A stretch of DNA of 6,387 bases from Thiopontia sp964551545 (lineage in GTDB: Bacteria > Pseudomonadota > Gammaproteobacteria > GCF-002020875). A program made the position numbers and the translations under genes. A model generated the notes under the pieces. The model had not been told where the DNA came from and ran no database searches. It worked only from the letters and a program-made list of their open reading frames with translations. Where the stretch lies: assembly GCA_964551545.1 (NCBI GenBank), contig CAZKCT010000073.1:1-6387 (forward strand). The letters run 5' to 3'. Shown one piece after another: positions 1 to 6,310 of this stretch (the stretch's first letter is position 1; each line of letters begins with the position of its first letter).

Positions 1-30
1 TCTGGCTCTGGCTCTGGCTCTGGCTCTGGC
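1..30 (+). repeat. (TCTGGC)5 hexanucleotide tandem repeat encoding Ser-Gly
   Basis: Five perfect copies of TCTGGC open the window and encode five Ser-Gly pairs in frame. The array probably continues upstream, since the first base already belongs to a full unit. The unit is a multiple of three, so copy-number change would alter linker length without breaking the frame. Confidence 0.9.
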
Positions 31-831
31 AATGAGGATGGATCATCTGAAAGTGATTCTGAAAATTCTGCTGACTCACCAACTGCAGAAAGTGATGCAC
101 TTGCCCAGTCATCGGACACAGAGAGTGGGACCTCTCCTCAAGAGAGCAGTGCCCCCTCCACAGAAAATGATTCACCGACCGACCAAGCAGCCCCCCCCCC
201 TACTCTAGATCAACCGGAGAGTGCCGGAGGTGCATCCACCCCAGAAGGAAGCGAGGAGCCATCCACATCGGATGATTCACCAGACTCTCCAGATGACAGT
301 TCTGCTGATGACTCTGACTCATCTTCATCTAATGAACCAGACCAGGATGACTCTCCCGATCAGAAAGAGGGTGCCCTCGACAACGAGGATAATATTGATG
401 AAGAGAACGGAACCGAGGAGGGGGATGAAAGTACTAATCAGGAACCAGAGGAAGAGGCTGATCCTGACTTAGAAGAGGCTATTGCAAATGGATCATCCAG
501 CACATCAAATGGTCAGGCTTCATCAACACAACCGCCCAGCTCTTCTACAGGGATATCCTCTACTCAAGGCAGCACCGCTTCAGCAGAGACCAACACACCG
601 ATCAGTGAACTTCCTCCTCAACTACAACTAGAGGCTGTCGAAGGACTCAACAATCTACTCGAACCTTTGCAGTGTCCACTACGTGCTGTTGACCAGATCT
701 ATATTCCGTTACAGAATTCAGCGATTGAAAGCGACAGCGGATTTTACGCACAATTGGACAGTGCAAGAAAGCAGCTAGCCACAGATTCCAGCGAATTGGC
801 CGCAGCGCTCAAACAGCTAAATGCAGCCTAG
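1..831 (+). CDS. 3' end of a large acidic Ser/Asp/Glu-rich protein (partial, unknown function)
   Basis: The frame is open from base 1 to a TAG stop at 829-831, giving 276 residues. No in-frame ATG is visible, so this is the C-terminal part of a longer protein starting outside the window. Residues 1-10 are five Ser-Gly pairs. Residues 11 to about 196 are low complexity, rich in Ser, Asp, Glu, Pro, Asn and Thr, strongly acidic and nearly free of Lys, Arg and aromatics. Residues about 197-276 look ordered: a Leu-rich stretch (201-223), a lone Cys at 225, a Tyr/Ile/Pro segment (233-238) and a likely closing helix (about 248-276). No RTX glycine repeats, LPXTG motif or membrane anchor is visible. 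Such compositions occur as linkers in large surface or secreted proteins, but this is only an analogy. It converges on the minus-strand M50 gene. The coding call is firm; function and total length are unknown. Confidence 0.8.
   Translation, partial: SGSGSGSGSGNEDGSSESDSENSADSPTAESDALAQSSDTESGTSPQESSAPSTENDSPTDQAAPPPTLDQPESAGGASTPEGSEEPSTSDDSPDSPDDSSADDSDSSSSNEPDQDDSPDQKEGALDNEDNIDEENGTEEGDESTNQEPEEEADPDLEEAIANGSSSTSNGQASSTQPPSSSTGISSTQGSTASAETNTPISELPPQLQLEAVEGLNNLLEPLQCPLRAVDQIYIPLQNSAIESDSGFYAQLDSARKQLATDSSELAAALKQLNAA
191..200 (+). repeat. C10 homopolymer inside the acidic-protein gene
   Basis: Ten consecutive C residues lie in the coding frame (Ala-Pro-Pro-Pro). Loss of one C brings the TAG at 206-208 into frame; gain of one C brings the TGA at 273-275 into frame. 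Either slip would remove roughly the last 185-210 residues. The length as read keeps the full C-terminus in frame. It may be a slippage-prone switch or just a homopolymer. Confidence 0.75.
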
Positions 832-877
832 AGTATTAAAGTGACACCACAAAAAACTGGCCGGAGTGATTGAGGCA

Positions 878-2974
878 TTAGAATCCGCTCTCTTGGATCA
901 ATACGGATTCGAACCACTCCCAACCTTGAACCAATAATCGAGACGGCTCACTCTCCACCACCACTGTTCCACGCAGCTCTCCCACCGGCCCCATCAATGG
1001 CTCCAACAGGGAGAACTGCACACGATAATAGCTCTCCTGCAGACGGGCACGACGCTCCTCATCCTCTCGCACCGGAAGTGCACCGCCGTGCGTGGATGCA
1101 AGCAACAGATCTTCATCTTCAAGTAGCGGACTACCGCTCACGGCGATCTGTTTGACCTGTACAGGAGTGGAGCTGCCACCAGCATACTCTGGATAGAATC
1201 GCCCCGACGCACCCAACACCAGCTTTTCGAGATCTGTTTCATGGAACCACCCCTCCAACAATTGAGTCTCTTCATTCGAAACCGTGAACAATACCTCTGG
1301 CGCAGCTACCCACTCTCCCTCTGCTATGGAATCGGTAATATCGATCACCCTTCCTGCTACCGGCACAGCAATCTGCGCCCGATTGATCCGCTCAACCACT
1401 TCGCTCCATTTAGAATTCAGCTGCTCCAGTTTTTGCTGTTCAATCAATCGCTGCTGACGCCTCTCTCTGCCCATCTCTCCACTGCGCACAATCTCACGCT
1501 GTTCATTGATCTGCTCAAACAACATCTCCCGTTCATAATCGAGTTTCGGGAATGCAAGTTCAATTCGATACTCTCCAGCACTCACTCTATCTCCAACAGA
1601 GAGGTTTACTGCGACAACCTCTCCTGTCTCCGTTGCAGATACAGGATAGATTGCCCCCTGCTTCCAGATTGCCGGCGCATCCACATGACTCTTCCAGGGA
1701 ACAATCAGTAAAGCGACTCCAACGGAAAAAATCAGGGCCGCAATCCGATTACTCCGCACCCAGCGAAACTGCTTCCTCAGCCCCCAATACTGTTTCATCT
1801 CTTGTGCCACTGGTCGCACAACCAACACTCCTAACTCTGCAGCCAACAACAGAACCCCAAACAGCTTGAAGAGATAGTGATAGGCCAGTAGCGCCAGCCC
1901 CAAGTAAAGGAAGAGCCGATATACCCAAGTTGCCCATGCATAGTAGATCAGGCGTCGAGTCTGCTTCTGATCCTCACCCGGCAGTGGTCTCGGTGCATCA
2001 ATCCCAAACAGCAGGGAACGCAGCTGCTCCTTCCCCAATGCAAAGGCACGCACTTGGAGATTGGGAACCTCCCACCAATCTGATAACAGAAAGTACCCAT
2101 CAAAACGCATAAAGGGATTCAGGTTGATCAATAGTGTCGTTCCCCAAGTGGTGACCGCCAAGGTAAAGGCGACCAGCTTGGGTAGCCCCTCTGGCAACCA
2201 AATCCAGCTCAATGTGGCGAGGATCGCAAGAGCGCTCTCGGCCATCACTCCGGCCCCTCCGATCATCAAGCGGGCACGACGACTCCGTAGCTGCCAACCA
2301 TTGCTGCCATCGGTATAAAACACCGGCCAGAAAAAGAGAAATGCGACACCAAAAGTGGGGACCTGAAGCCCGTAGTGTTTGGACATCAATGCATGCCCCA
2401 ACTCATGGACTACCTTGCCAAACAGAATGGCCGCTACAAAAGCAGAAATTCCCAGAGGGTTTTGAAAGTCAGTAAACGTAGCCAAGAAAAGATCCCACTG
2501 CTGAATGATGATCAGCAGTGAAAAAATCCCCAACCCGCCCAGTCCCACCGCCACCGCAGGACGAAACAGCCCTGATAGCCATGGATATATTTTTCTTAAC
2601 AGTCTGTCCGGACGAAACAGCGGAACCTTGATCATAAACAGCGAGGAGAGCGAGAGCCTCTTCTGAGGCTGATGATTTTTATTCTGTAGCTGCTGCCCTT
2701 CAACCAGTTCATTTCTATTGAGAAACTGAATCAATCTAGAGAGGCGCTCTTCTACCCCTTCGACCACACCAATCTGACGCACAGCCTCGATGATTTCATG
2801 TACTGAATGGAGATGCAGTCTGGAGAGCAATTCAAACTCCTGCCACCCAATTCGGAAGTAACGATTACGTAGCGGATCATGCAACGTCCAGCTTGGAGAG
2901 CCATCTCTCAGGCCCGGCGCAGGATAGAGATTGAGATCCTGGCGCACACGTGGCAATTGAATTGCACTTTCCAT
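878..2974 (-). CDS. M50 (site-2-protease-like) zinc metalloprotease with PqqD-like N-terminus and HlyD-like C-terminus
   Basis: A 698-residue predicted polytopic inner-membrane protein with three parts. Residues about 26-98 resemble the small winged-helix PqqD-like peptide-binding fold (RRE). Residues about 135-430 hold roughly eight hydrophobic segments carrying the M50 site: HELGH at 190-194 (His190, Glu191, His194) and the second motif at 284-293 (NLNP...FDG), where Asp292 is the likely third zinc ligand. Residues about 445-680 resemble an HlyD/biotinyl-lipoyl adaptor: a first half-domain (447-475), a short charged helix (480-530), a second half-domain (535-566) and a beta-barrel-like end. 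All expected catalytic residues are present. The general architecture matches proteins annotated as putative peptide zinc metalloproteases, whose substrates are mostly unknown. The ATG directly follows the TAG of the upstream gene, and only a weak GGATTGGG-type Shine-Dalgarno is visible, so translation probably depends on coupling. The stop is TAA. Protease assignment is strong, the PqqD-like call moderate, the substrate unknown. Confidence 0.9.
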   Translation of the reverse strand: MESAIQLPRVRQDLNLYPAPGLRDGSPSWTLHDPLRNRYFRIGWQEFELLSRLHLHSVHEIIEAVRQIGVVEGVEERLSRLIQFLNRNELVEGQQLQNKNHQPQKRLSLSSLFMIKVPLFRPDRLLRKIYPWLSGLFRPAVAVGLGGLGIFSLLIIIQQWDLFLATFTDFQNPLGISAFVAAILFGKVVHELGHALMSKHYGLQVPTFGVAFLFFWPVFYTDGSNGWQLRSRRARLMIGGAGVMAESALAILATLSWIWLPEGLPKLVAFTLAVTTWGTTLLINLNPFMRFDGYFLLSDWWEVPNLQVRAFALGKEQLRSLLFGIDAPRPLPGEDQKQTRRLIYYAWATWVYRLFLYLGLALLAYHYLFKLFGVLLLAAELGVLVVRPVAQEMKQYWGLRKQFRWVRSNRIAALIFSVGVALLIVPWKSHVDAPAIWKQGAIYPVSATETGEVVAVNLSVGDRVSAGEYRIELAFPKLDYEREMLFEQINEQREIVRSGEMGRERRQQRLIEQQKLEQLNSKWSEVVERINRAQIAVPVAGRVIDITDSIAEGEWVAAPEVLFTVSNEETQLLEGWFHETDLEKLVLGASGRFYPEYAGGSSTPVQVKQIAVSGSPLLEDEDLLLASTHGGALPVREDEERRARLQESYYRVQFSLLEPLMGPVGELRGTVVVESEPSRLLVQGWEWFESVLIQESGF

Positions 2975-4327
2975 CTACCCAATCCAGCTACGAATCCAGA
3001 ACATCGGTTTTCGGAAAAGGTAATCAAACAGACTGCGCTCAGGGCCATAAACCCTTGCCGTACCACGCTCTCCGATCCGATAACTTCTGCCCTCATCAGG
3101 AGCAGCCAAACTGAGGTCCGCAGTGAGTCGATAGGAGAGCACCCCCTGCGGAGAGAGCTCCGCCCGATAACCAACCTGGTCAACCACTGCATCAATCCGT
3201 TCATTGCCATGGCGATAGAGATAGAGGCTGACCGCCTTCTCTTCACTTGGGGGTAATAGATCTTCGACTGGCAACCACATCTCTACTTCCACCCGATCTG
3301 GATCAGCCAACATCATGATTTTCTCACCGACACGAACCGGCCTGCCCTTCCAGGAGTGGATCTCTGCACTGACCACTACACCACCAACCGGGGCGCGAAT
3401 GGTTAACTGCTTAAGCTGTCGCTCCACCCACTCCACTCTTGCCTGATGCTGTCGAAGACGCGAGCGCAACGAATGAACCTCTTCACCCGCCTGCCCCTCA
3501 AAAGCCTGCTGTGAGGCACGCAGCAGCTCTGCTCGCACCACCTCGGCACCATTACGCTCAATCTTGAGTTGACCTTTGAGTGCCCGATCATCCAGCTGAA
3601 CCAGTAGCTGCCCCTCTGTTACGGACTGATTGGGTTTAACCAAGATTTCTTGTACCACACCTTCAACTGGACTTGTGACCGTCACTGGATCGATCCCAAT
3701 GATCTCTGCTGGCGCGATGGAAGAGAGACGAACCGGAATCAGAAACAGGGAAATCAGCAACACAGCTGGCACCCACTTTCGCAATGGCCAACTGCCAAAC
3801 CACTCGCTCAATCTGATCTTCCATCGCCGCTGACAGAGATGGCTGTGAAGCACCAGCGCTGCGGCCACTGCAAGTCGGTTCAACACCAGCTCTTCTTCAG
3901 CTCTCCACTTCTCTGCCTTGGAGAGAACCAGCACTCCCTTAATCTTACCCGCACTGCCACTCAACGGAACAATCAACAGTTCACCCGGATTGTGCTGCCC
4001 CCACTCTTCCTCCAGTGACCGGGAAAGCTTTGATCGATCCAGGCAGACAGCCTGCTCAGGATGAGTTCTGACAACCTCCGCAACAACTTGGGAGAGCCAC
4101 TGCAGATAAGGGGCATTGGGGTCTGGATTGGTGAGATCAGTGCCCCGTTCAATTCGAAACACTCCCGATCCATCCATCCATAGGGTCGCCTGTCGATAGG
4201 AGATCAGTGCCCTCAGACGATTGACCAATACGAACGAAAACGACTCAATTGAGTCGCTTTGTAGCAGCTCCTGTTCCAGCTGAAGCAGCTGTGTCAGGGC
4301 ATCTTGTATAGGAGGAGGACGATTCAA
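2975..4327 (-). CDS. GAF-like domain fused to an HlyD-family membrane adaptor
   Basis: A 450-residue protein. Residues about 10-160 look like a cytoplasmic GAF-type sensor domain: an amphipathic first helix, then alternating strands and helices ending in the typical ILIVPL/GVLVL strand pair (117-136) and a closing helix (143-164). One membrane segment follows at about 184-200 (positive Arg-Lys before it). The periplasmic part begins with a lipoyl half-domain (216-247), then a short helical hairpin (251-305), the second lipoyl half (306-340, containing IRAPVGGVV) and a beta-barrel-like region to about 430. The hairpin is too short to reach the outer membrane alone. The start is TTG at 4327-4325, chosen because AAGGAG sits six bases upstream; CTG at 4330-4328 is the only other candidate start after the preceding stop. 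The gene begins three bases after the upstream stop and ends where the M50 gene begins. A ligand for the GAF-like domain cannot be deduced. Confidence 0.87.
   Translation of the reverse strand: MNRPPPIQDALTQLLQLEQELLQSDSIESFSFVLVNRLRALISYRQATLWMDGSGVFRIERGTDLTNPDPNAPYLQWLSQVVAEVVRTHPEQAVCLDRSKLSRSLEEEWGQHNPGELLIVPLSGSAGKIKGVLVLSKAEKWRAEEELVLNRLAVAAALVLHSHLCQRRWKIRLSEWFGSWPLRKWVPAVLLISLFLIPVRLSSIAPAEIIGIDPVTVTSPVEGVVQEILVKPNQSVTEGQLLVQLDDRALKGQLKIERNGAEVVRAELLRASQQAFEGQAGEEVHSLRSRLRQHQARVEWVERQLKQLTIRAPVGGVVVSAEIHSWKGRPVRVGEKIMMLADPDRVEVEMWLPVEDLLPPSEEKAVSLYLYRHGNERIDAVVDQVGYRAELSPQGVLSYRLTADLSLAAPDEGRSYRIGERGTARVYGPERSLFDYLFRKPMFWIRSWIG
4241..4256. repeat. 16-bp perfect palindrome
   Basis: CGACTCAATTGAGTCG reads identically on both strands. 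It lies inside the adaptor gene near its 5' end. A closely similar imperfect copy (ACTCAATCGAGT) lies at 6232-6243 upstream of the operon promoter. It could be a protein-binding site or a chance product of codons; no function is proven. Confidence 0.6.
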
Positions 4328-4330
4328 CAG

Positions 4331-5410
4331 CTACTCCTTGGCAACCGATTCCTCATCAGCCACTGGCTGTAACTTCTCAGGCGCGGTTTCACTCAATGGC
4401 ACAGAATCTGACGCCTCAATGGGCCCACTCTCAATCTCCATGATGGGTGCCTCTGCTGGAGACTCCAGTTCATCACAGACACTACAGGCCTGCTTCACAC
4501 GATTCACTGCACGATCTGCCTCGTCACGATTCAGCCCTAATGCAACAGCCTGATTGATGACGTTCTCTAACTCCATCTGCTCAGGCTCCACCATGCCGGT
4601 TAATACAGAGGCCAATGCAACCTCGCGATCCATGCCGCCAACAATGGCATCTCTCAATAGAATTGGAGCCTGGCTCTGGTTCTTGCGTACAGCCTCTACC
4701 AGATCCATATCCAGTCCATCCTTGACCGCCTCATCAGCCGATTCTCTGCTTTTAGTCACCTCAACCGTTTCATCAACATCAGGCACTGTCTGCTGCTCAA
4801 CAATCGGATCCTCTTCTGTCGCCACTTCAGGACCATCCATTTCCACAATCTCTTGTGGTACTACCAGCTTTAACTCTGCGGGCTGCTCTTGATCCGACTC
4901 CATCTCCTCTGGAGACTGCTCCAAAGGCTGCTCACCGATGACTTCCGTTGTTTGCTCTGGCTCTAGCTTTGGCTCTGGCATCTTGCAGAGACCTGCTCGT
5001 GCCAACATCGCAGGTGTCATCTTGAGCTCAACCATCACCTCGAAAGTGTTTTCCTGAATGGGGTTCACGGAGATCATCGAGGCGCCACGGACCAGCGCAT
5101 CTACCCGCACCCGTAACATGTCACTTTTAGAGACCAGCGTCGAGATGGTTGATTGACCATTGATCTGCACTCCCTGCACCTGCTCTGCCAACGAACGGAA
5201 CGCATCCATCTTCGCAGCACGAATTGCCATAATCTGCAGCTGCCCTTCAGACAACCACTCCTGATGGGCGGTCCCATAACCAATCGCAGAGAGGATTCGA
5301 TCCTGCTCTCCACAAGATCCTCCAATCGATACCGCAGAGACAGAAGAGCCATAGAGGAAGAGCCACCCTGCACTCAACGCAACCACTGATTGAATCAATA
5401 ACTTCTTCAC
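4331..5410 (-). CDS. LPP20/FlgP-like periplasmic protein with acidic linker and C-terminal CxxC
   Basis: A 359-residue protein. Residues 1 to about 26 form a signal peptide (MKK, hydrophobic core, SVSA cleavage site). Residues about 38-132 are an LPP20/FlgP-like domain with the core MAIRAAKMDAFRSLAEQ (61-77), and are homologous to the upstream gene product. Cys33 and Cys142 bracket the domain. Residues about 145-225 are a Glu/Pro/Val-rich acidic linker. Residues about 228-312 are helical and contain two related units (251-272 and 284-305) with the pattern A-h-x-x-G-h-x-R-[ED]-x-A, followed by CSVC (309-312) and an acidic tail. The start is GTG at 5410-5408, overlapping the upstream TAG by one base, with GGAGGT at 5422-5417 six bases away. 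The signal peptide starts right there, which supports this start. In Vibrio and Campylobacter, FlgP proteins of this superfamily act in outer-membrane structures around the flagellum; transfer of that role here is only a possibility. No lipobox is seen. Confidence 0.85.
   Translation of the reverse strand: MKKLLIQSVVALSAGWLFLYGSSVSAVSIGGSCGEQDRILSAIGYGTAHQEWLSEGQLQIMAIRAAKMDAFRSLAEQVQGVQINGQSTISTLVSKSDMLRVRVDALVRGASMISVNPIQENTFEVMVELKMTPAMLARAGLCKMPEPKLEPEQTTEVIGEQPLEQSPEEMESDQEQPAELKLVVPQEIVEMDGPEVATEEDPIVEQQTVPDVDETVEVTKSRESADEAVKDGLDMDLVEAVRKNQSQAPILLRDAIVGGMDREVALASVLTGMVEPEQMELENVINQAVALGLNRDEADRAVNRVKQACSVCDELESPAEAPIMEIESGPIEASDSVPLSETAPEKLQPVADEESVAKE
4334..4339 (-). promoter_or_regulatory. 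Ribosome binding site AAGGAG fixing the TTG start at 4327
   Basis: AAGGAG overlaps the last codons of the upstream gene and lies six bases before TTG but only three before the preceding CTG. The spacing favours TTG as the initiation codon of the GAF-HlyD gene. Confidence 0.7.
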
Positions 5411-6132
5411 TATCGCACCTCCCGCTGATAAATAATCCGATCTGCTGGAGGCACGGTTTCATACTGCTCCAGATCTGCCTGCTGGTTCTGCTGTGGGGAT
5501 AAAATCGGCTCAGTAATGGCATGAACCAGTTTGGTGAGGAAGTTCTCTTGATAGGTCTGCCCCCCCTCTACTGGTTGCTCTTGAACCTCTCTCAGGTCTG
5601 CTGTTCTCGATTGATGATTCTCTTCAACAATCACCGGCGCTGTCACTTCAGACTCAACAGAGACTCGCTGCTCACCACTTGGCAGGCTCTCCGCAACGGG
5701 GACCTGAGCAGGCGCTATTTCTTCACAACGTTTCTCGGTACCGGGCACTGGAAGATTAAGCTCCAGTTCCATGGTGACCTCATAGGTATCCTCTGTCATC
5801 GGCTGCACAGAGACCAGTTTGGCTCCACGCAACTGCGCATCAACATAGATACGAAAATTATCGCTCTTCACCATCATGGTCGAGACTGTGGTGCTACCAC
5901 TGATGCGGAAGCCATGGATCCGCTCTGCCATTGCTCGATAGGCATCCATCTTTCCGGCTCGAATTGCCATCAATTGACGTTGCCCCTCGGTATCCCCAAT
6001 CGCAGCCCCATAACCGATGGCCACAAAGCGTTTCTTCTCCATCTGCGGGGGTTGTTCTACACAAACCTCCCCCCAACCCGGTAGCGAAACTCCGAATAGA
6101 GACAACATGATTGTTATTTTTCTGATCCACAT
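5410..6132 (-). CDS. LPP20/FlgP-like periplasmic protein, first gene of the operon
   Basis: A 240-residue protein. Residues 1 to about 21 are a signal peptide ending near GWG. There is a Cys at 24, but the residues before it (GEV) do not make a lipobox, so a soluble periplasmic protein is more likely than a lipoprotein. Residues about 34-126 form the LPP20/FlgP-like domain, with core MAIRAGKMDAYRAMAER (55-71). Over the 71 residues from this core onward, 37 are identical by eye to the downstream 359-aa protein, so the two are tandem paralogues. Cys24 and Cys136 bracket the domain as in the paralogue and may form a disulfide. The remaining 100 residues are Glu/Gln/Pro/Val-rich and probably flexible. 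The ATG has GGGTGA (6144-6139) six bases upstream and lies about 36 bases after the start site predicted from the sigma-54 promoter. The stop TAG overlaps the next GTG start. Confidence 0.85.
   Translation of the reverse strand: MWIRKITIMLSLFGVSLPGWGEVCVEQPPQMEKKRFVAIGYGAAIGDTEGQRQLMAIRAGKMDAYRAMAERIHGFRISGSTTVSTMMVKSDNFRIYVDAQLRGAKLVSVQPMTEDTYEVTMELELNLPVPGTEKRCEEIAPAQVPVAESLPSGEQRVSVESEVTAPVIVEENHQSRTADLREVQEQPVEGGQTYQENFLTKLVHAITEPILSPQQNQQADLEQYETVPPADRIIYQREVR
5417..5422 (-). promoter_or_regulatory. Ribosome binding site GGAGGT fixing the GTG start at 5410
   Basis: A strong Shine-Dalgarno sits inside the end of the upstream gene, six bases before the GTG. Its strength and spacing favour this non-ATG start, and the signal peptide encoded directly after it agrees. 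Confidence 0.75.
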
Positions 6133-6178
6133 GATCGTTCACCCAAAAAATTGACACTTTTTTCCTATCCACTGGAGA

Positions 6179-6195
6179 AGCAAGCGTCATGCCAA
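6179..6195 (-). promoter_or_regulatory. Sigma-54 (RpoN) -24/-12 promoter of the four-gene operon
   Basis: The minus strand reads TTGGCATGACGCTTGCT. Against the known consensus YTGGCACGRNNNTTGCW it has one mismatch (T for C). The GG at 6193-6192 and the GC at 6181-6180 have exactly ten bases between them, as required. Transcription would start near 6168, leaving a leader of about 36 bases before the ATG at 6132. It lies immediately after the hemN terminator and points at the operon. A sigma-54 promoter needs an enhancer-binding activator, which is not encoded here. Confidence 0.8.
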
Positions 6196-6196
6196 C

Positions 6197-6229
6197 AAAA
6201 AAGCCATAACCCCGAGGGGCTATGGCTTT
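6197..6229 (-). terminator. Intrinsic terminator of hemN
   Basis: On the minus strand the stem AAAGCCATAGCCC pairs with GGGTTATGGCTTT around the loop CTCG, ending in TTTTTT. One G-U wobble occurs on this strand, where the plus strand would have an A-C mismatch and no trailing U run, so termination on the minus strand is favoured. It lies about 80 bases after the hemN stop and just upstream of the sigma-54 promoter. Confidence 0.88.
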
Positions 6230-6310
6230 CAACTCAATCGAGTGCCTGTTTGGGGCTGAATCACCGCCTTGTCTGGAACAAAACGGAAGCGCCTTGCAGG
6301 ATGCAGTGAA

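Noticed and set aside
221..472. 83-codon open frame in another frame of the acidic-protein gene
   Set aside because: Its Met/Thr/Arg-rich, low-complexity translation is what a shifted reading of the Ser/Asp-rich sequence gives; the frame open through 1-831 is the real one.
832..877. Possible terminator in the 46-bp convergent gap (A6/T6 run at about 851-856)
   Set aside because: The run is present but I could not find a stem longer than about three or four pairs next to it on either strand. Termination of both converging genes is unexplained here.
2952..2964. GCAATT-G-AATTGC inverted repeat next to the M50 start
   Set aside because: A one-base loop cannot form a hairpin and the element lies in coding sequence; too little to call an operator.
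5521..6084. 187-codon open frame on the plus strand opposite the first operon gene
   Set aside because: It is antisense to a clear secreted-protein gene, has no domain-like composition and no convincing ribosome binding site, so it is a shadow frame.
5410..6132. First operon gene product as a lipoprotein
   Set aside because: The residues before Cys24 (G-E-V) do not fit a lipobox, and a standard cleavage site lies just before.
6151..6156. TTGACA on the plus strand as a sigma-70 -35 box
   Set aside because: No TATAAT-like hexamer lies 16-18 bases downstream and no plus-strand gene follows.
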